From: Fragilariopsis cylindrus CCMP1102
Taxonomy: Eukaryota > Bacillariophyta > Bacillariophyceae > Bacillariales > Bacillariaceae
Direction: 5' to 3'
Assembly (NCBI GenBank): GCA_900095095.1
Contig: FMBT01000426.1
Span: 54,817-118,816 of the forward strand
Length of the DNA stretch: 64,000 nucleotides
This document shows, in pieces, positions 20,261-31,866 of the stretch (the first letter of the stretch is position 1; each line of letters begins with the position of its first letter). The notes beneath the pieces are model-generated. The model made no database searches and was not told where the DNA came from. It worked only from the letters and a program-made list of their open reading frames with translations. A program made the translations under genes and the position numbers.

Positions 20261-22575
20261 TCAAAATTTGCTTTTACAAGCACCCATCTTAACAGTTGCA
20301 CATGCGGTTGGACACCATTTGTAAATTCTCTGTTTCTTACCATCAACTTTCTGTTTCTTTTTGCAAATCTTTTTCACTTTTTTTCGACGCTTCTTTCTTT
20401 TACTTATTTTTTCAGTACTGGATACTATCCAATTACAATCCTTCTTCTTTTTATTTTTAAATCGAAAATCTTCATTCTCGGTACATTCATCATCCACATT
20501 AGATGGATTTAATTTAGTGGGACTAGTTGTTGGACTTTTAGTTGGCAAGGTGGTAGGTTCTTTAGTAGTCAAGACAGTCGGTGCATTCGTTGGTACATTC
20601 GTAGGAGCTAATGTTGGTACATTCGTTGGTGCTGTACCAGTTGTACGAACTGATATAGTGGCATCGCGTAGATCTGATGTTACTGATTCATATGTTATAA
20701 TAACATTCTCATTTGAATCTCTATAACGTTCTATTGTGAAAGATTGACCAACCGTTAATACAGATTCCTTTTTTGATTCACCATATGAATCGGGACCACA
20801 GCACGGTTTTCTGACTATAAGAATCATGTTCTTTGCTTCACTTGTTCCAGAATTTGCACCATTAGCACGATTATAGCCAATATAATAATCATCCCGTCCA
20901 CTACTTTCATTTTCTAATCTTACTGTAATTAATTCACCAGTAGAAGAACCATCAACTTCATATTCATTGATACCATTCATAATGTATTGTTTTGTTTGTC
21001 CAATATTATTATTAAGTGGATTATACGATTCTTTCTGATTATCATACCAACCTAATTGCCAATTTTTAGCAGCATTAAAACATTTATCTGGTCCATCATC
21101 TTGTTGGAATGAAAGTCCCATCATACCTAATATACAGATAGGGAAAGGAAAGGGGAGCGTGCGGGAGGGAGATTTGAGTTACGGTTCGGGTAAGAGTGGA
21201 AGTTAGAATAAAAAGAATAGTCGAGGAAAAAATACCAGCAGACAAGGTAGGCTGTTACAATTTGTTTACGTACCAGATGCATCACCGTAGGTTTCTTTTA
21301 GAGCATCGACTACTCCTTTTGTATTCATTCCAGAATGGTCTAATCCAAGGTTGTGTCCAACTTCATGGACAAGTGCACTCATTTGAGAACACCAAATATC
21401 ATTATAAAATGATCTATAGTCGTTAACGTAGGCATACCCGATCCATCCTCCACTACCTGGTGGCTGAAAGTGTTGTTTTTAATGGTGGATGAGAAGAGAG
21501 ACAGAGAGTGAGAACACAGTTGATAAACGGAGAAGAAGAAGAAGCGGGACACAATATATAATACAGAAATACATATTTTGTAACGTACTTGACAAAATAT
21601 CACTAGATCGAAGTTAGACAATGGACTACCAACAAGTTTCTCAGCGGCAATAAATGCTTGATCCTCGAGAGGTTCACGAGAATTCTCATCCACATCAATA
21701 TCCACAGTCACAGTCACAATACCTGTTCGATCACTGTTTCCATCTCCAGTTGTTCCAGCAGTGGATGCACCGTATCCTTCTGCTGGTATAATATTCATTT
21801 GAGCCTTTGAACAATTATAATATTGTGATTTCAAACTGGAACGGTCATCAAAGATATCATTATACAATTGCATCTCGGAGGCTGCTGGTTGTGCACCCTT
21901 GTTGGCTTCCACACGAACCACCAGAGTTTCGAATGTTCCCGTCGACGATGCTAGATTGCGATTATGCCCTACATCTCTTCCGGAATGCAATGCTACAGCT
22001 CTTCGTCTAGTTCTTCGAGCTTTATAATGTCGATTATCATCTTCAGATAATTCTTGTAATACATATAATTGAGCAGCATCGGGAATAATTAATTTCATTG
22101 CACCAGTTTCAATCGATTGTTCCACAGTAAAATCAGACGATCGGATGATTGTACCACCGGATATTAAACCACCAGCGGTATAATCCGAACAGGCAGTTGT
22201 AACAGTCGAAGAATCAATAGTAATCATCGGAACTACGATACTACCACCTGATGTGGATGTAGTAGTATCCAGTAGTCCCGCTTCCATGTACGTCGCTTGT
22301 TCGGTAGTAAATTCACAGGCACATTCTTGATCATGATGTCCATCTTCCCATTGTGTATCTTTAATGTAAAAAACACATTCGGTATTCGCAGGAAGTGAAA
22401 GACGACGACTATGACGGTGGACTTTTTGATCTAGTGGTTGTTGTTGCTGTGGTTCTTCGTCTTGACTTAGTCCACGAATGGAGGATGATGCTTCCGCCAT
22501 CGTCATTGTCGTTGTCGTGACAATAACGGCATTGAAAAGAAGAAGGATGATTGTCGGACTGAAATATAATTTCAT
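20261..22575 (-). CDS. Secreted M11 (gametolysin-like) zinc metalloprotease, copy B
   Basis: Three exons on the minus strand, 22575-21589, 21463-21274 and 21126-20261, give about 680 residues. Both introns (21588-21464, 125 bp; 21273-21127, 147 bp) are GT-AG and frame-preserving. A signal peptide (MKLYFSPTIILLLFNAVIV...AEA) precedes a propeptide that aligns with copy A (TECVFYIKDTQWEDG; ARRTRRRA; HNRNLASS). The zinc site is HEVGHNLGLDHS in exon 2 and the Met-turn MMGLSFQQDDGP begins exon 3. Unlike copy A it lacks both GNKGQFTLVI domains and has only a short PT linker (TAPTNVPTLAPTNVPT...), but it keeps the Cys-rich C-terminal module (CTENEDFRFKNKKKKDCNW ... WCPTACATVKMGAC). All active-site residues are present, so it is probably functional. 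Role inferred as secreted wall or extracellular proteolysis. Confidence 0.85.
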
Positions 22576-24762
22576 TTTGTTTGTTTTGTTTTCACCTTGT
22601 TGGGGTTGAATTAAATTGTGCTATAAGTGAGACGAAGGAGAAGTAGGAATTGTAATGAGTGATAAGAGAATGATGTGATATGATTTTGACAACACGTAGT
22701 ATATAAAGAGTCACAGGTGTGTGTGAGTGTGAGATTATATAAAACAAGATTAGAAGTGGGTCGTCGTTCGTCAAAAGGCAAGACGAGTTCAAGTACGATT
22801 GTTGCGTTTTGAGACGAATTGAACGGGAGATTAGCTCTCTCGTTATCGAACACAAGCGGATGGGTACTTCATTGCCGCTAATAGTATAAAAATGTTCATG
22901 TTTATGTAGAATCGAATCGAATCCAATCTTCTCTCTCTCTCTCTCTCTCTCTGTCCAATCCAGTCTCTCATATCCCCTCTCTGTTTCTCTCTCACACACA
23001 CTCACATACACACATACACACACATACACACATACACACATACACACATACACACACTCACACACTCACACATGGAAGACTTGAGACTGCTTACCTAAGA
23101 TGAATTGAATTGGCAATGAGTATAAATTAATTTTATGAGTTAACGTGGATGTTCGCCTTTTCCTTCTAACGTTACTACTCCTCGATGCAAAATCTAACTT
23201 TCAGTTTGAAAACTGATCATTGTTCGACTTCGTAATGACTCGGAGAAGTACCACTTCAATTTGCATGATCCCTTTACTGCACAGCGAAACGCTTAATAGA
23301 AGTTGTTGATTACATACATTATGGTTTTTCTTAGAACTATGGGTCTGTTGCGTTTACTTCCTAAAAAACAAAGGTTCTGCTGGATATCATGTGCGAACTC
23401 TCATCCTCAATTTGTATTTTCTACGATATTCCTACAGTCGTATTTTTGTTAGGCTAATTGATGATTAGTTAGTTACATCCCAAGATATATGTATACATTT
23501 TGGGGCCAGTGATTATGGCATTGTGTTCTCCTTCGCACTAATTGAGAGGTTAATTTGCTGTGAGCACATGTTTGATCCCTACACACTTAGTACTGTCTGT
23601 GCACTTATTTCAATAGCGAAGTGTAATAGTTTGACGCGTTTACATACATCGCTTCATCGTTCTATTTAATATTGATATATAATATTATAACATAATATTT
23701 ATAATATAGAAAGATTTCTATGACTTTCCAATGACCTCCATCGGAGAGGAGCGAGATTCTCGTACTTCTTTACGAGCCGTGGCACTTTGTTGCGAATGCT
23801 TAATCGCGTTGTAGTCGTAGTTTTAAATAACGTAACTGTTACAATTATTGGGAAGAAAATTGGTTGTATTGGGGCATATGTACCTGTGAATGGATGGATG
23901 AATGGATATGACCCACATCGATGCGAGATATATATTATTATTTTTTGTAGGTAAAATTTCGATTTTAGTACAGTACACGACATATGCACACAACGACGAA
24001 CACACAGAGTTTTTTTTTGCAACTCAGTCCGGTCTAAACATGGAATGGAACCAGTTACTGAAGCTCATAGCGTATCTGCAAAGTGTATACACTCCGCACT
24101 ACTATGTAAGATATCGACATAGGATACTAGGACACTCAAATGGCCAATTTCTTTTAGGTATCAATGGAAACTGGATAGACCTATGTGTATGTCCTAGTAG
24201 AATTAGTACTAGTGTCTTAGCGGAGGAGTGTCTGTTCTCGAATTTCTTTAGGAGTGTCTGGCTGAAGATTGGCAATATCTTATAGGTTAGTGTGGAGTGT
24301 ACCCCTACCCGCTTTTAGGGGAAGCGTGTATATAAAGCGTGTATGTTTTTACCTGCTAAAAGGGGTACGCTATAGTTTTCTTCAAAGCTTGTATTGCACC
24401 AGCGTGTATGCATACAAGCTTTTTCTACGAAGTGTGTTCTGCAAAGAGAAGCATGTAGAGGTACAGGCTTTATATGCACACTTTTGAGACAACGGTTCAC
24501 AAAATTATCTAGTGTTGTTCAGCTGTTAAATAGTGCTGGAAAGGAAGTATTCTGTGTTTTATAGTATTATTAATAGCAAGTAGCATAAGTGAATTTTTTA
24601 TTTGGAGTGGACGGACGGTGGAATATGAATCCATTCATTCATTCATGCAAATAATAGCAGTTTGTTTTTCGTTTCGTTTCATTTCTTTTGTTTTTTCTTC
24701 AATCCTGATATCTAGTCATTCAATTCGTTCATTCATATTAATGATATTCATTATTTCAATTT
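22576..24762. other. Upstream region of metalloprotease B and intergenic DNA
   Basis: The region carries a CT tract at 22928-22952 (GA in the gene's orientation) and an (ACACAT)/(CA)n stretch at ~22993-23072. No coding frame is convincing; open frames here are translations of simple repeats or AT-rich DNA. Confidence 0.5.
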
Positions 24763-25731
24763 TCAATCTTTAACTTTACCAAAAATTCTTATTCTTGATA
24801 TTGATATTGGTACACCTTCAAATCTACCTTTTACACCAGGTGGACCATTACAACCAAATAATAATTTCCAATAATAATACGATCCGTACCAACCTAACAT
24901 AAATGCTGCTATCCATTCCTGGTGTGTACATTTTGCACCTAAGACCATTCCTGCACCCCAACTGGTGATAGATGGATTAAATACTTTTTCAATCGCTGTA
25001 CAGGCAAATGTACCACGTAATAGTACACCTACTAACCACACGAGTCGTGGGGTGTATCCTAATCCCACCCATTGTCTATTTCTTTTACTACGACTCATTC
25101 GTCGTCGTACTACTTCCTTATGACTACCAGTGGTAACCCACATCCCACCATCTCCAAAAAAATCTTCGGGTGAACGTTCTGCATGCCACTTATCTTCATA
25201 TATAGAATCCATACATTCTTTACTAAAAAAATAAAAGACCCATGTTCGAAAGACCCTCAATGAAAATTTTGTGATACCTTGAATATTGAAATGATTGGTA
25301 ATTTCAGTAATTATATGCAATTCGATCCATTCTTTTATAGTTCGATTTGAAAATTGTATCAAACGTATCAATTTTTGTGGAATTGTTTCTTTCACTACTA
25401 TAGTATGTCCTAAATTTCCCCAACGATATAAATAGGATGGTTGTTGTTGGTGTAGTAGTTTACTTCTAGTAGTAGCAGTAGCAGTAGTAGAAGTTGATTT
25501 GTCATTGCTGCCACCACCTATAAAAATTGATCTTCTTAGTCTACCATCAGTATGAATTACACCTAATAGACCAAGCCCGGTCGGTGATGTTATATGTGTT
25601 GCACGTGCATCGACAACGTTGATGTTGACGTTGACAACGACGACGACGAGTAGTAGACAAAATATTGTTAATCCTTGTTGTTGATACCTGATCTTTTTCT
25701 TATTTGTTGTAAGGGCTGCTATGGCCGACAT
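24763..25731 (-). CDS. Conserved-looking membrane/secretory protein of unknown function
   Basis: This 322-residue single-exon protein has an N-terminal hydrophobic segment (residues ~19-42, GLTIFCLLLVVVVVNVNI, ending NVVDA), either a signal peptide cleaved before RATHI or a signal anchor. The C-terminal half is non-repetitive and protein-like, with amphipathic or membrane-active segments near 224-243 (RLVWLVGVLLRGTFACTAIE) and 273-293 (WIAAFMLGWYGSYYYWKLLFG), separated by a Gly-rich loop. A basic cluster, RRRMSRSKRNR, lies near 210-220. I do not recognise a family. The evenness of composition after residue 90 argues for a real, probably conserved gene. It is divergent from the gene at 26578 across an 850-bp spacer with a GA tract and a duplicated segment. 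Confidence 0.65.
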   Translation of the reverse strand: MSAIAALTTNKKKIRYQQQGLTIFCLLLVVVVVNVNINVVDARATHITSPTGLGLLGVIHTDGRLRRSIFIGGGSNDKSTSTTATATTRSKLLHQQQPSYLYRWGNLGHTIVVKETIPQKLIRLIQFSNRTIKEWIELHIITEITNHFNIQGITKFSLRVFRTWVFYFFSKECMDSIYEDKWHAERSPEDFFGDGGMWVTTGSHKEVVRRRMSRSKRNRQWVGLGYTPRLVWLVGVLLRGTFACTAIEKVFNPSITSWGAGMVLGAKCTHQEWIAAFMLGWYGSYYYWKLLFGCNGPPGVKGRFEGVPISISRIRIFGKVKD

Positions 25732-26577
25732 TGTTTGATTTAAGTTTTCACAACCAATTAGTGTAAAGTACGTGACTTGCTTTTATTTTGTCGTTTAGTG
25801 TGTGGCGTAGTAGTTAGAGATCGAGAGAGAGAGAGAGAGAGAGATCGAGAGATCGAGAGAGAGGGATATCAAAATTCTCTCGCTCGCTTGCTTGAAGATA
25901 TTACTACCTGTCTTTTCGTTCGTTTCGTATGTTCGATTGGTACTAGCTACTGTCAAAGATTTCAATTTCGATTTCGATTTCGATTTTAAGCTTCTTCTAG
26001 ATTCATTCATTCGAAAGCGTAGCAATCGGCGGATCTTACTTATCAATCCATCAATGCATGCTTTGACACATCACACGCTTCAGCAAACACAAATCTTTAC
26101 ACATCAAGTAAAGATGTAATCATCGGTTAGTATACGCGTGAATGAAATAAGTCTTATCAAAGAAGCTAACTCGCACATCATCATCATCTAAACTCTCGTG
26201 CGCGTTTTTTCTTTGCTGATCTACAGGGCCAGCTCTCAATCGCGTGAATGAAATAAGTCTTATCAAAGTAGCTACTGTACTCGCACATCATCATCTAAAC
26301 TCTCAATACTTGAATCACCGCACTGCCCTTGAATCTCCTTGCTTTGTCGCGTGAATTTTAACGCGCGGAACTTGCTGGCTAAATTAGCGTTGACTTACGG
26401 TAGTACTATCAAGCAAGGTGAATGAGTAGGCAGGCGCGCTTTTTGAATTTGATTTTGACGTTGCCTTTTTTCGCAAGTTTGTTGTGTTGTCACACAAACA
26501 CACAACTGTCATTTTACAAAAAGAAACAAAGAAAAGAAAGCAGACAAAGTCGAAGAGATAGATAGATACTAAAAGTC
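25732..26577. promoter_or_regulatory. Divergent intergenic region (candidate bidirectional promoter)
   Basis: It separates the start at 25731 (-) from the start at 26578 (+). It holds a GA-rich tract (25817-25862), (TTTCGA)n units at ~25961-25984 and a 63-bp direct duplication (26135-26197 and 26241-26304). Promoter function is inferred from position only. Confidence 0.45.
26135..26304. repeat. 63-bp direct duplication upstream of F-box/LRR-like gene
   Basis: CGCGTGAATGAAATAAGTCT with TATCAAAG, GCTA and CTCGCACATCATCATC...TAAACTCTC occurs at 26135-26197 and 26241-26304, about 275-440 bp upstream of the start at 26578. The copies differ by small indels. Confidence 0.9.
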
Positions 26578-27741
26578 ATGATGAATGCCAATAACGAAGA
26601 GGATCATCGTCAACAAGCTGCTACTGCTGCTAATGCCGCTCGTGCTACTCGTGCTGTCAACCGTGCTGTTACTCGTGCTGCTGCTATTGCTGCTGATGAT
26701 GATGTTGATGTCGCTGCTGATGTTGATGCCGCTGCACTTGTTGCAAGATTTGGTCGTGTTGATGTTGTCGCTGCTGATGTTGATGCTGCTGCTGTCGCGG
26801 CTGCTCCTCCTCCTGCATCATTCTTAGGTTTATACGATCATATTCGTGTTAATATTTTGAATTATTTAGGAGAGACCAATGATGAATTAATAACTTTGAC
26901 ACTTATTTCGAAACAAGTATACGAGGATTGTCAACAACCAGGTATAGAATGGAAAATCATTCCTACTATTGAAATCAAACCACGACAACAGGCTGGATCA
27001 ACACTTGCATTATTGCCGCAATTGTGTAACTATCTTAACACTCGTCTTTATCTAACTTCCTACACACACATGAAGCAATTATGTAACCGTCATAACATTC
27101 GACGCTATCATTGCACACACATGAGAGTGTATGATGTGCACATACTAGAAGAAGATCAAGCATTCGCTGACATCCCAAAAAGTATTGCATTTGATTCGAT
27201 TTTGTCATTGGATATATCCTTATCGAAGCCAGTGGTAGTTCCAAAGCTTCTTCCAAACACCTTGGCGAACATTTTGCCAAATTTACGTGAAATTAATCTT
27301 TCCAACTTATGCACTAACAGCGTCGGTATTGGGATTTACAGCGTCGGTCACGTGCTCAATAATATTCCACATCTTGAAAAACTAACGTGGAATAATTTTA
27401 TTGATTATTATGATGATGCGTCTGCTCGATTGAGTGGCTGGGACATGAGAGAAGCAAAAAATCTGAAAGAAATCATCATGGACAATTTCAATTCAGAATT
27501 TCGGATGCCGATTTGGATAATAGACAATACCAGAAATACGTGCCTCTTCTTTTATTGCAGCCAGGCTCTTGAACGTGTTTCAATCCGGAATCTGATATGG
27601 GGAAGTATGTACTGTCGACAGAAAATATTGATTAAATTTGTTCGTAACGTTCCAACTTTACGTTGGTTCCGAAGTGATCTATCGGAAGAAAATATGATTA
27701 TGTTACGATTGGAACGACCCGATATTGAATTTCTGAACTGA
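26578..27741 (+). CDS. F-box-like/LRR-like protein
   Basis: The 387-residue protein begins with an Ala/Asp/Val-rich low-complexity region (residues 1-80) coded by GCT/GAT repeats. Residues ~82-120 (LYDHIRVNILNYLGETNDELITLTLISKQVYEDC) match the pattern of an F-box-like helix bundle, which normally links substrates to SCF ubiquitin ligases through Skp1. The rest (~185-387) has irregular leucine-rich segments (LPNLREINLSNL, IPHLEKLTWNNF, AKNLKEIIMDNF, VPTLRWFRSDLSEENMIMLRLERP) typical of LRR substrate-recognition domains. It is a single exon; the Met at 26578 is the first in frame. The F-box call is moderate because the motif is divergent; the LRR-like repeats are clearer. A minisatellite starts about 100 bp after the stop, and a related one follows the LRR gene at 34219. 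Confidence 0.7.
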   Translation: MMNANNEEDHRQQAATAANAARATRAVNRAVTRAAAIAADDDVDVAADVDAAALVARFGRVDVVAADVDAAAVAAAPPPASFLGLYDHIRVNILNYLGETNDELITLTLISKQVYEDCQQPGIEWKIIPTIEIKPRQQAGSTLALLPQLCNYLNTRLYLTSYTHMKQLCNRHNIRRYHCTHMRVYDVHILEEDQAFADIPKSIAFDSILSLDISLSKPVVVPKLLPNTLANILPNLREINLSNLCTNSVGIGIYSVGHVLNNIPHLEKLTWNNFIDYYDDASARLSGWDMREAKNLKEIIMDNFNSEFRMPIWIIDNTRNTCLFFYCSQALERVSIRNLIWGSMYCRQKILIKFVRNVPTLRWFRSDLSEENMIMLRLERPDIEFLN

Positions 27742-27839
27742 AATTGAATTAAATTAAATTGAATTCCAGGCATAGTACTGGGAATTGGATTATTATAACT
27801 ACAATATACAAACACAACAATATATAAATACACGATGAT

Positions 27840-28070
27840 CTAATCTATTACGGAGAGGAATGGACGATCGCAACGAATGGATCCGATCTATTTTATATTA
27901 CGATCTTTATTAGGGGGCGGAATGGCGAACGAAAGAACGAACGAACGGATCCGATATATATATTACGATCTATATTACCGGAGGAATGGGTGAACGGATC
28001 ATCCGATCTATATTACGATCTATATTTACGGGGAGGAATGGGTGAACGAACGAACGAACGAACGGATCCA
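27840..28070 (+). repeat. 3'-flanking minisatellite (GGAGGAATGG / GGATCCGATCTATATTACG units)
   Basis: At least four degenerate units combine GGAGGAATGGGTGAACGAAC with GGATCCGATCTATATTACG. They sit 100-330 bp downstream of the F-box/LRR-like stop. A related array occurs in inverted orientation at 33985-34145, also just downstream of an LRR gene. Confidence 0.8.
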
Positions 28071-28107
28071 ATTGATACTGTACATACTGTATTTGCCATC
28101 CCAACAA

Positions 28108-28157
28108 GCAACACCCAACACCCAACAAGCAACACCCAACACCCAACAAGCAACAAG
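28108..28157 (+). repeat. CAACACC / CAACAAG minisatellite
   Basis: Tandem units of CAACAAGCAACACC and CAACACCCAACAAG run for about 50 bp. Confidence 0.85.
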
Positions 28158-28811
28158 TACAGTACACAGTATCGATTCATTATCTATAACACATACAGTA
28201 GTACTTATTAATATAGATATAGCATATATGATTCAGTCGTAATTATATCTATTTATAGTTAGAATTACCTTCTTGTATTGTGTATCGATCCATCATTATC
28301 TTTGTTTTTGATGTCTCTTTTATATGGGGTTAAAAGGGGTGACTTTAACCCTGTCTATTTTGTGAGTAGATCTTACTATTTTAAGGTTTTAGCATGCTTT
28401 AGCGCGTGTTAATTTTTCAACTGATAGCGCGTGCGAATCAATCGTTGCACAGAAGGTGAAGTATATTATGTACTGTAGATCTTTCTTGATTCTTGATCTT
28501 TTCGATGAGATCATTCATTCGTTCGCAATAAAAAGCCTGTAAAGAGAACAGAACAAATAATGCGTGAATGCATATAATGCAGTGTAAGACGTCGTTTTTT
28601 TGTTCATACAGTACCCTTATTCTGATACATTATTGTAGCTTCTATAGCTAGCTATTTACTACAGTGCAACCCTAATAAAAGCAAGTGCTAGGAATCTTAG
28701 TTTCTCATTATCGTTATACTACATCAGAATCAAAATCAAAATTAGCGTGCAATAAAGCGTAGCTACTCTATTAGAGGAAGAATCAATCACGATTCAATTT
28801 AAATAATAATA

Positions 28812-29417
28812 ATGGCAATAATAATGAGGATGTTGAATGATACACTGTCATCAATCGCATCACGTCGTAATCGTATTATTTCAGGGCAGCGGTTTGTCCT
28901 TAATAGCAGCATTAGCAATGATGTTATTGGTAGTGATGGTAGTGGTGGTGGTGGTAGATCTCATGTCTTTAGCAGGACAATAAGCAGTAGTAGTGATGGT
29001 GGTGGTGGTGGTCATCAACGACAGCAACGACGCATAGTAACAATAGCAATCGGTTCGTCGTCGTTATTATCATCGTCATCGTTATTATCATCGGGATTAT
29101 TTGAAAGATCATTTTCTTCTTTTTCATCTGCATCTTCATTTTCGTCTACTTTGTCGTCATCGTCTTCACCGCCGTTTACGTCGTCTGCTCCGCCTGCTAC
29201 TACTACTGCTACTCGTACTGCTACTCGTACTGCTACTGCTACTGCTACTGCTACTGCTACTGCTACTGCTACTGCTACTGCTACTGCTACTGCTACTGCA
29301 AAGAAAAAGACAACCACCAAAACCACCAAATTAACAAGTTTTTGGCCAAAGAAAATAATTGATGTGGATGCAACATGGGAACGATTACAAAAGGAAGCAT
29401 ATCATGTAGTACTGGAA

Positions 29418-29460
<43 letters not shown>

Positions 29461-30514
29461 TATCAAGTTTTGGATTAAAAGAATTAATTGAACAACGTAT
29501 ATTAGTACATGATACATTTATAGATGGATTAAGTTCAATGATTGGTACAAAATTATCATCCAGTAATAGTGGTAAAAATAATAATGATGATACTGATCCA
29601 ATGGATTATAAAGGTATGGCATTCCATGCCATGACAAATGATACGACAATAGCAGAATCAGCATGTGCTGATTTAGATCGTTTTGTAATTATGGATCCAG
29701 CGGCGGAGGGTATGTTAAAAATATTTTTATTCTTTAAAGGGTATCATGCTGTACAATGTGCAAGAATAGCACACTATTTTTGGTTGTTACAAGAGCAAGA
29801 TAATAATAGTAAATGGATTGCCTCCGCATTACAAAGTGATATGAGTGATACATTTGGTGTGGATATCCATCCCGGTGCAAAATGGTAAGTGTTCTATACT
29901 TTACTATACTGTCATTATACGGTATTGTACTATAATACACGTAGGTGGTGGTCCGTTCACTTTTTGTTTTATTTCTCTGAAATGTTCTCTATAATAAAAC
30001 ACCCATACTTACTTTTTTGTCATTGATACAATTGTATTCTATAAAAAATAGGGGAAAAGGTATAACAATGGATCATGGTACAGGATGTGTTATTGGTGAA
30101 ACAAGTGTTATTGGTGATAATGTATATCTAATGCATGGTGTTACACTCGGTGCAACTGGAACATCCGATCAGCAGGATCGTCATCCCAAGGTTGGACGTG
30201 GTGTATTTATTGCTGCCAATGCTACCATATTAGGTAATATAACAATCGGTGATGGGGCTGTGGTAGGTGCATCATCATTAGTTCTAAATATAGATGTACC
30301 AGCTGGATATACTGCTGTTGGTATACCAGCACGATTACTACCACCCTCGCATACAAGAAATTCAAAACCAAAAGTTGCGCCATCCGGTGTTAGTATGCCA
30401 GCAAGTGAATATTCTTATGATTTTGGTAGTAGTAGTGATAGTGGTGATGGTGATGGCGATAGTAGCAGTGGTGGAGATCAATATAATAAAGGTGGACATG
30501 GGATGGGTATCTGA
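28812..30514 (+). CDS. Serine O-acetyltransferase (EC 2.3.1.30), organelle-targeted form likely
   Basis: Two exons, 28812-29884 and 30052-30514, join across a GT-AG intron (29885-30051) that splits a Trp codon, giving about 511 residues. The enzyme transfers acetyl from acetyl-CoA to L-serine to make O-acetylserine, the precursor of cysteine. The C-terminal left-handed beta-helix is highly conserved: VDIHPGAKWGKGITMDHGTG, then GETSVIGDNVYLMHGVTLG, DRHPKVGRGVFIAANATILG and AGYTAVGIPARLL. The catalytic Asp (VDIHP) and the His residues (DHGTG, DRHPK) are present. An alpha-helical N-domain (DATWERLQKEAYHVV ... FFKGYHAVQCARIAHYFWLL) precedes it. The first ~170 residues are Ser-rich with a (TA)n tract and a basic Met-rich start, consistent with an organellar presequence; a poly-Ser run (~200-215) interrupts the N-domain. 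The C-terminal tail after the helix is Gly/Ser/Asp-rich. Confidence 0.92.
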
Positions 30515-31866
30515 ATAAGTGAGAAAGCTCTTTACTCATAGCTTTAATGTTAGTCTATATAGTCGACTAGTTGTTAGCTAGTTAGCTAGCAAATCTAATA
30601 AAGGATGTGTATATGTATTGCGTGATCTATAAAGGATCGTAGTACAAAAAGGAAAAAAATAGTTCTATTTCTTTTGGCAATACATTTCTTTTAATTCTTC
30701 ATCTTCTTCCGCAATAAAACGAGACACTTTTTTGCCGATTGTCATCGTCATATCTATTATAGCCCTACTAACACTACTGTACGTCTTCGAATACGATACT
30801 ATACACCTCAAATCGCGAGTTTAGTTTCGGCCATTATTCACTTGCAGGTCTTCTACGTTTGTAGTACTGTGGTGATAATACAGTAGGTCGAATAGGTCGT
30901 GATGATTGTTCGATGAAAGCCGAGATCAATGTCATATGTTCTTTCACATTTTCTAGAACATCAGTAAAGAAGCAGTGATATTATAGAAATCTTCAATATT
31001 CTTTGATTTAGTAACTACCATATAATAGAAACCTTCAAGAGTATATCAGAAGTGTGTAATTGCAGTACACTACTTGTACTGCATATATCGATGTGTCAAT
31101 ACAACACAGTCATGCTACTTAACTGTGAACTTTGTATATGATTTTTCATTCTTGGAAACAAAAACCCCGAACCGATCAATGTCATGTTCCCTGAAACTTC
31201 TTCAATACCGTATTGTTCTTCAGAACTTTTCAATATTTACAATTTATTTATACTGAAGTATGTGTGAATCAAAAATAATATATTACTATGATTCAAATCG
31301 TTTTTTTTTTTGTACGGGGCGGCATTCCACAATTAACGTGATGATGAAAAGTCGCGGATGCCTATATTTTTTACGGAATATTCATTTAGTATTATTAGAT
31401 GCGTGAATGATGAAAAGTCGCGACGCATTATTTATTTACGGAATATTGTTTTAGTATTTAATGGGTGACGATGAAAATTCGCGATGCCTTATTTATTTTC
31501 GGAATATTTATTTATTATGTATTGTTCTTTTACACCTAGTTGATGGTAATTATTTATTACACTCAATTAAACAATAGTCGTTGAGTCGTAAAAAGAACAA
31601 AAACAAACATTCGTCTTTATTATTGATTAGATATACCGTTCACATACAACACATTTGCGAACCCACACATGTCATGATGATGCATTCATGTTCCTCGCAT
31701 CTTCTTCGTCAGAAAAACTAGTTCTTTTCTTTCGCTCTCTCTCATAAAAATACATTTTTCAACACTATTACTACTGCAGAACATAATAAAAAGAAAATTA
31801 ATTTACGAAACAACTTTTTGAGAACGCTATACTCCTATACTAACTACTGTAGTATAATTTCATCAC
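30515..31866. other. Intergenic region with a three-copy tandem repeat
   Basis: No gene is supported in this 1.35 kb. Simple CTAG-rich sequence follows the acetyltransferase stop (30565-30590), and the tandem repeat at 31340-31522 is listed separately. Confidence 0.5.
31340..31522 (+). repeat. Three-copy tandem repeat (~60 bp unit)
   Basis: Three copies, beginning near 31340, 31404 and 31466, share GATGAAAAGTCGCG-ATGC, TTATTTAT and TTACGGAATATT followed by TTAGTATT. The third copy is the most diverged. Confidence 0.85.

Larger units (their letters stand above)
27742..28811. other. Intergenic region
   Basis: Apart from the two minisatellites listed separately, nothing gene-like is visible. 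The last ~60 bp form the A-rich leader of the serine acetyltransferase gene. Confidence 0.5.

Noticed and set aside
22592-23065. A 157-codon minus-strand frame starting with Cys/Val repeats
   Set aside because: It is a translated (CA)n/(GA)n tract in the upstream region of metalloprotease B; no protein-like remainder.
29015-29334. Open frames of Ala/Val or Leu repeats on both strands
   Set aside because: They are translations of the ACTGCT trinucleotide run inside the serine acetyltransferase exon.
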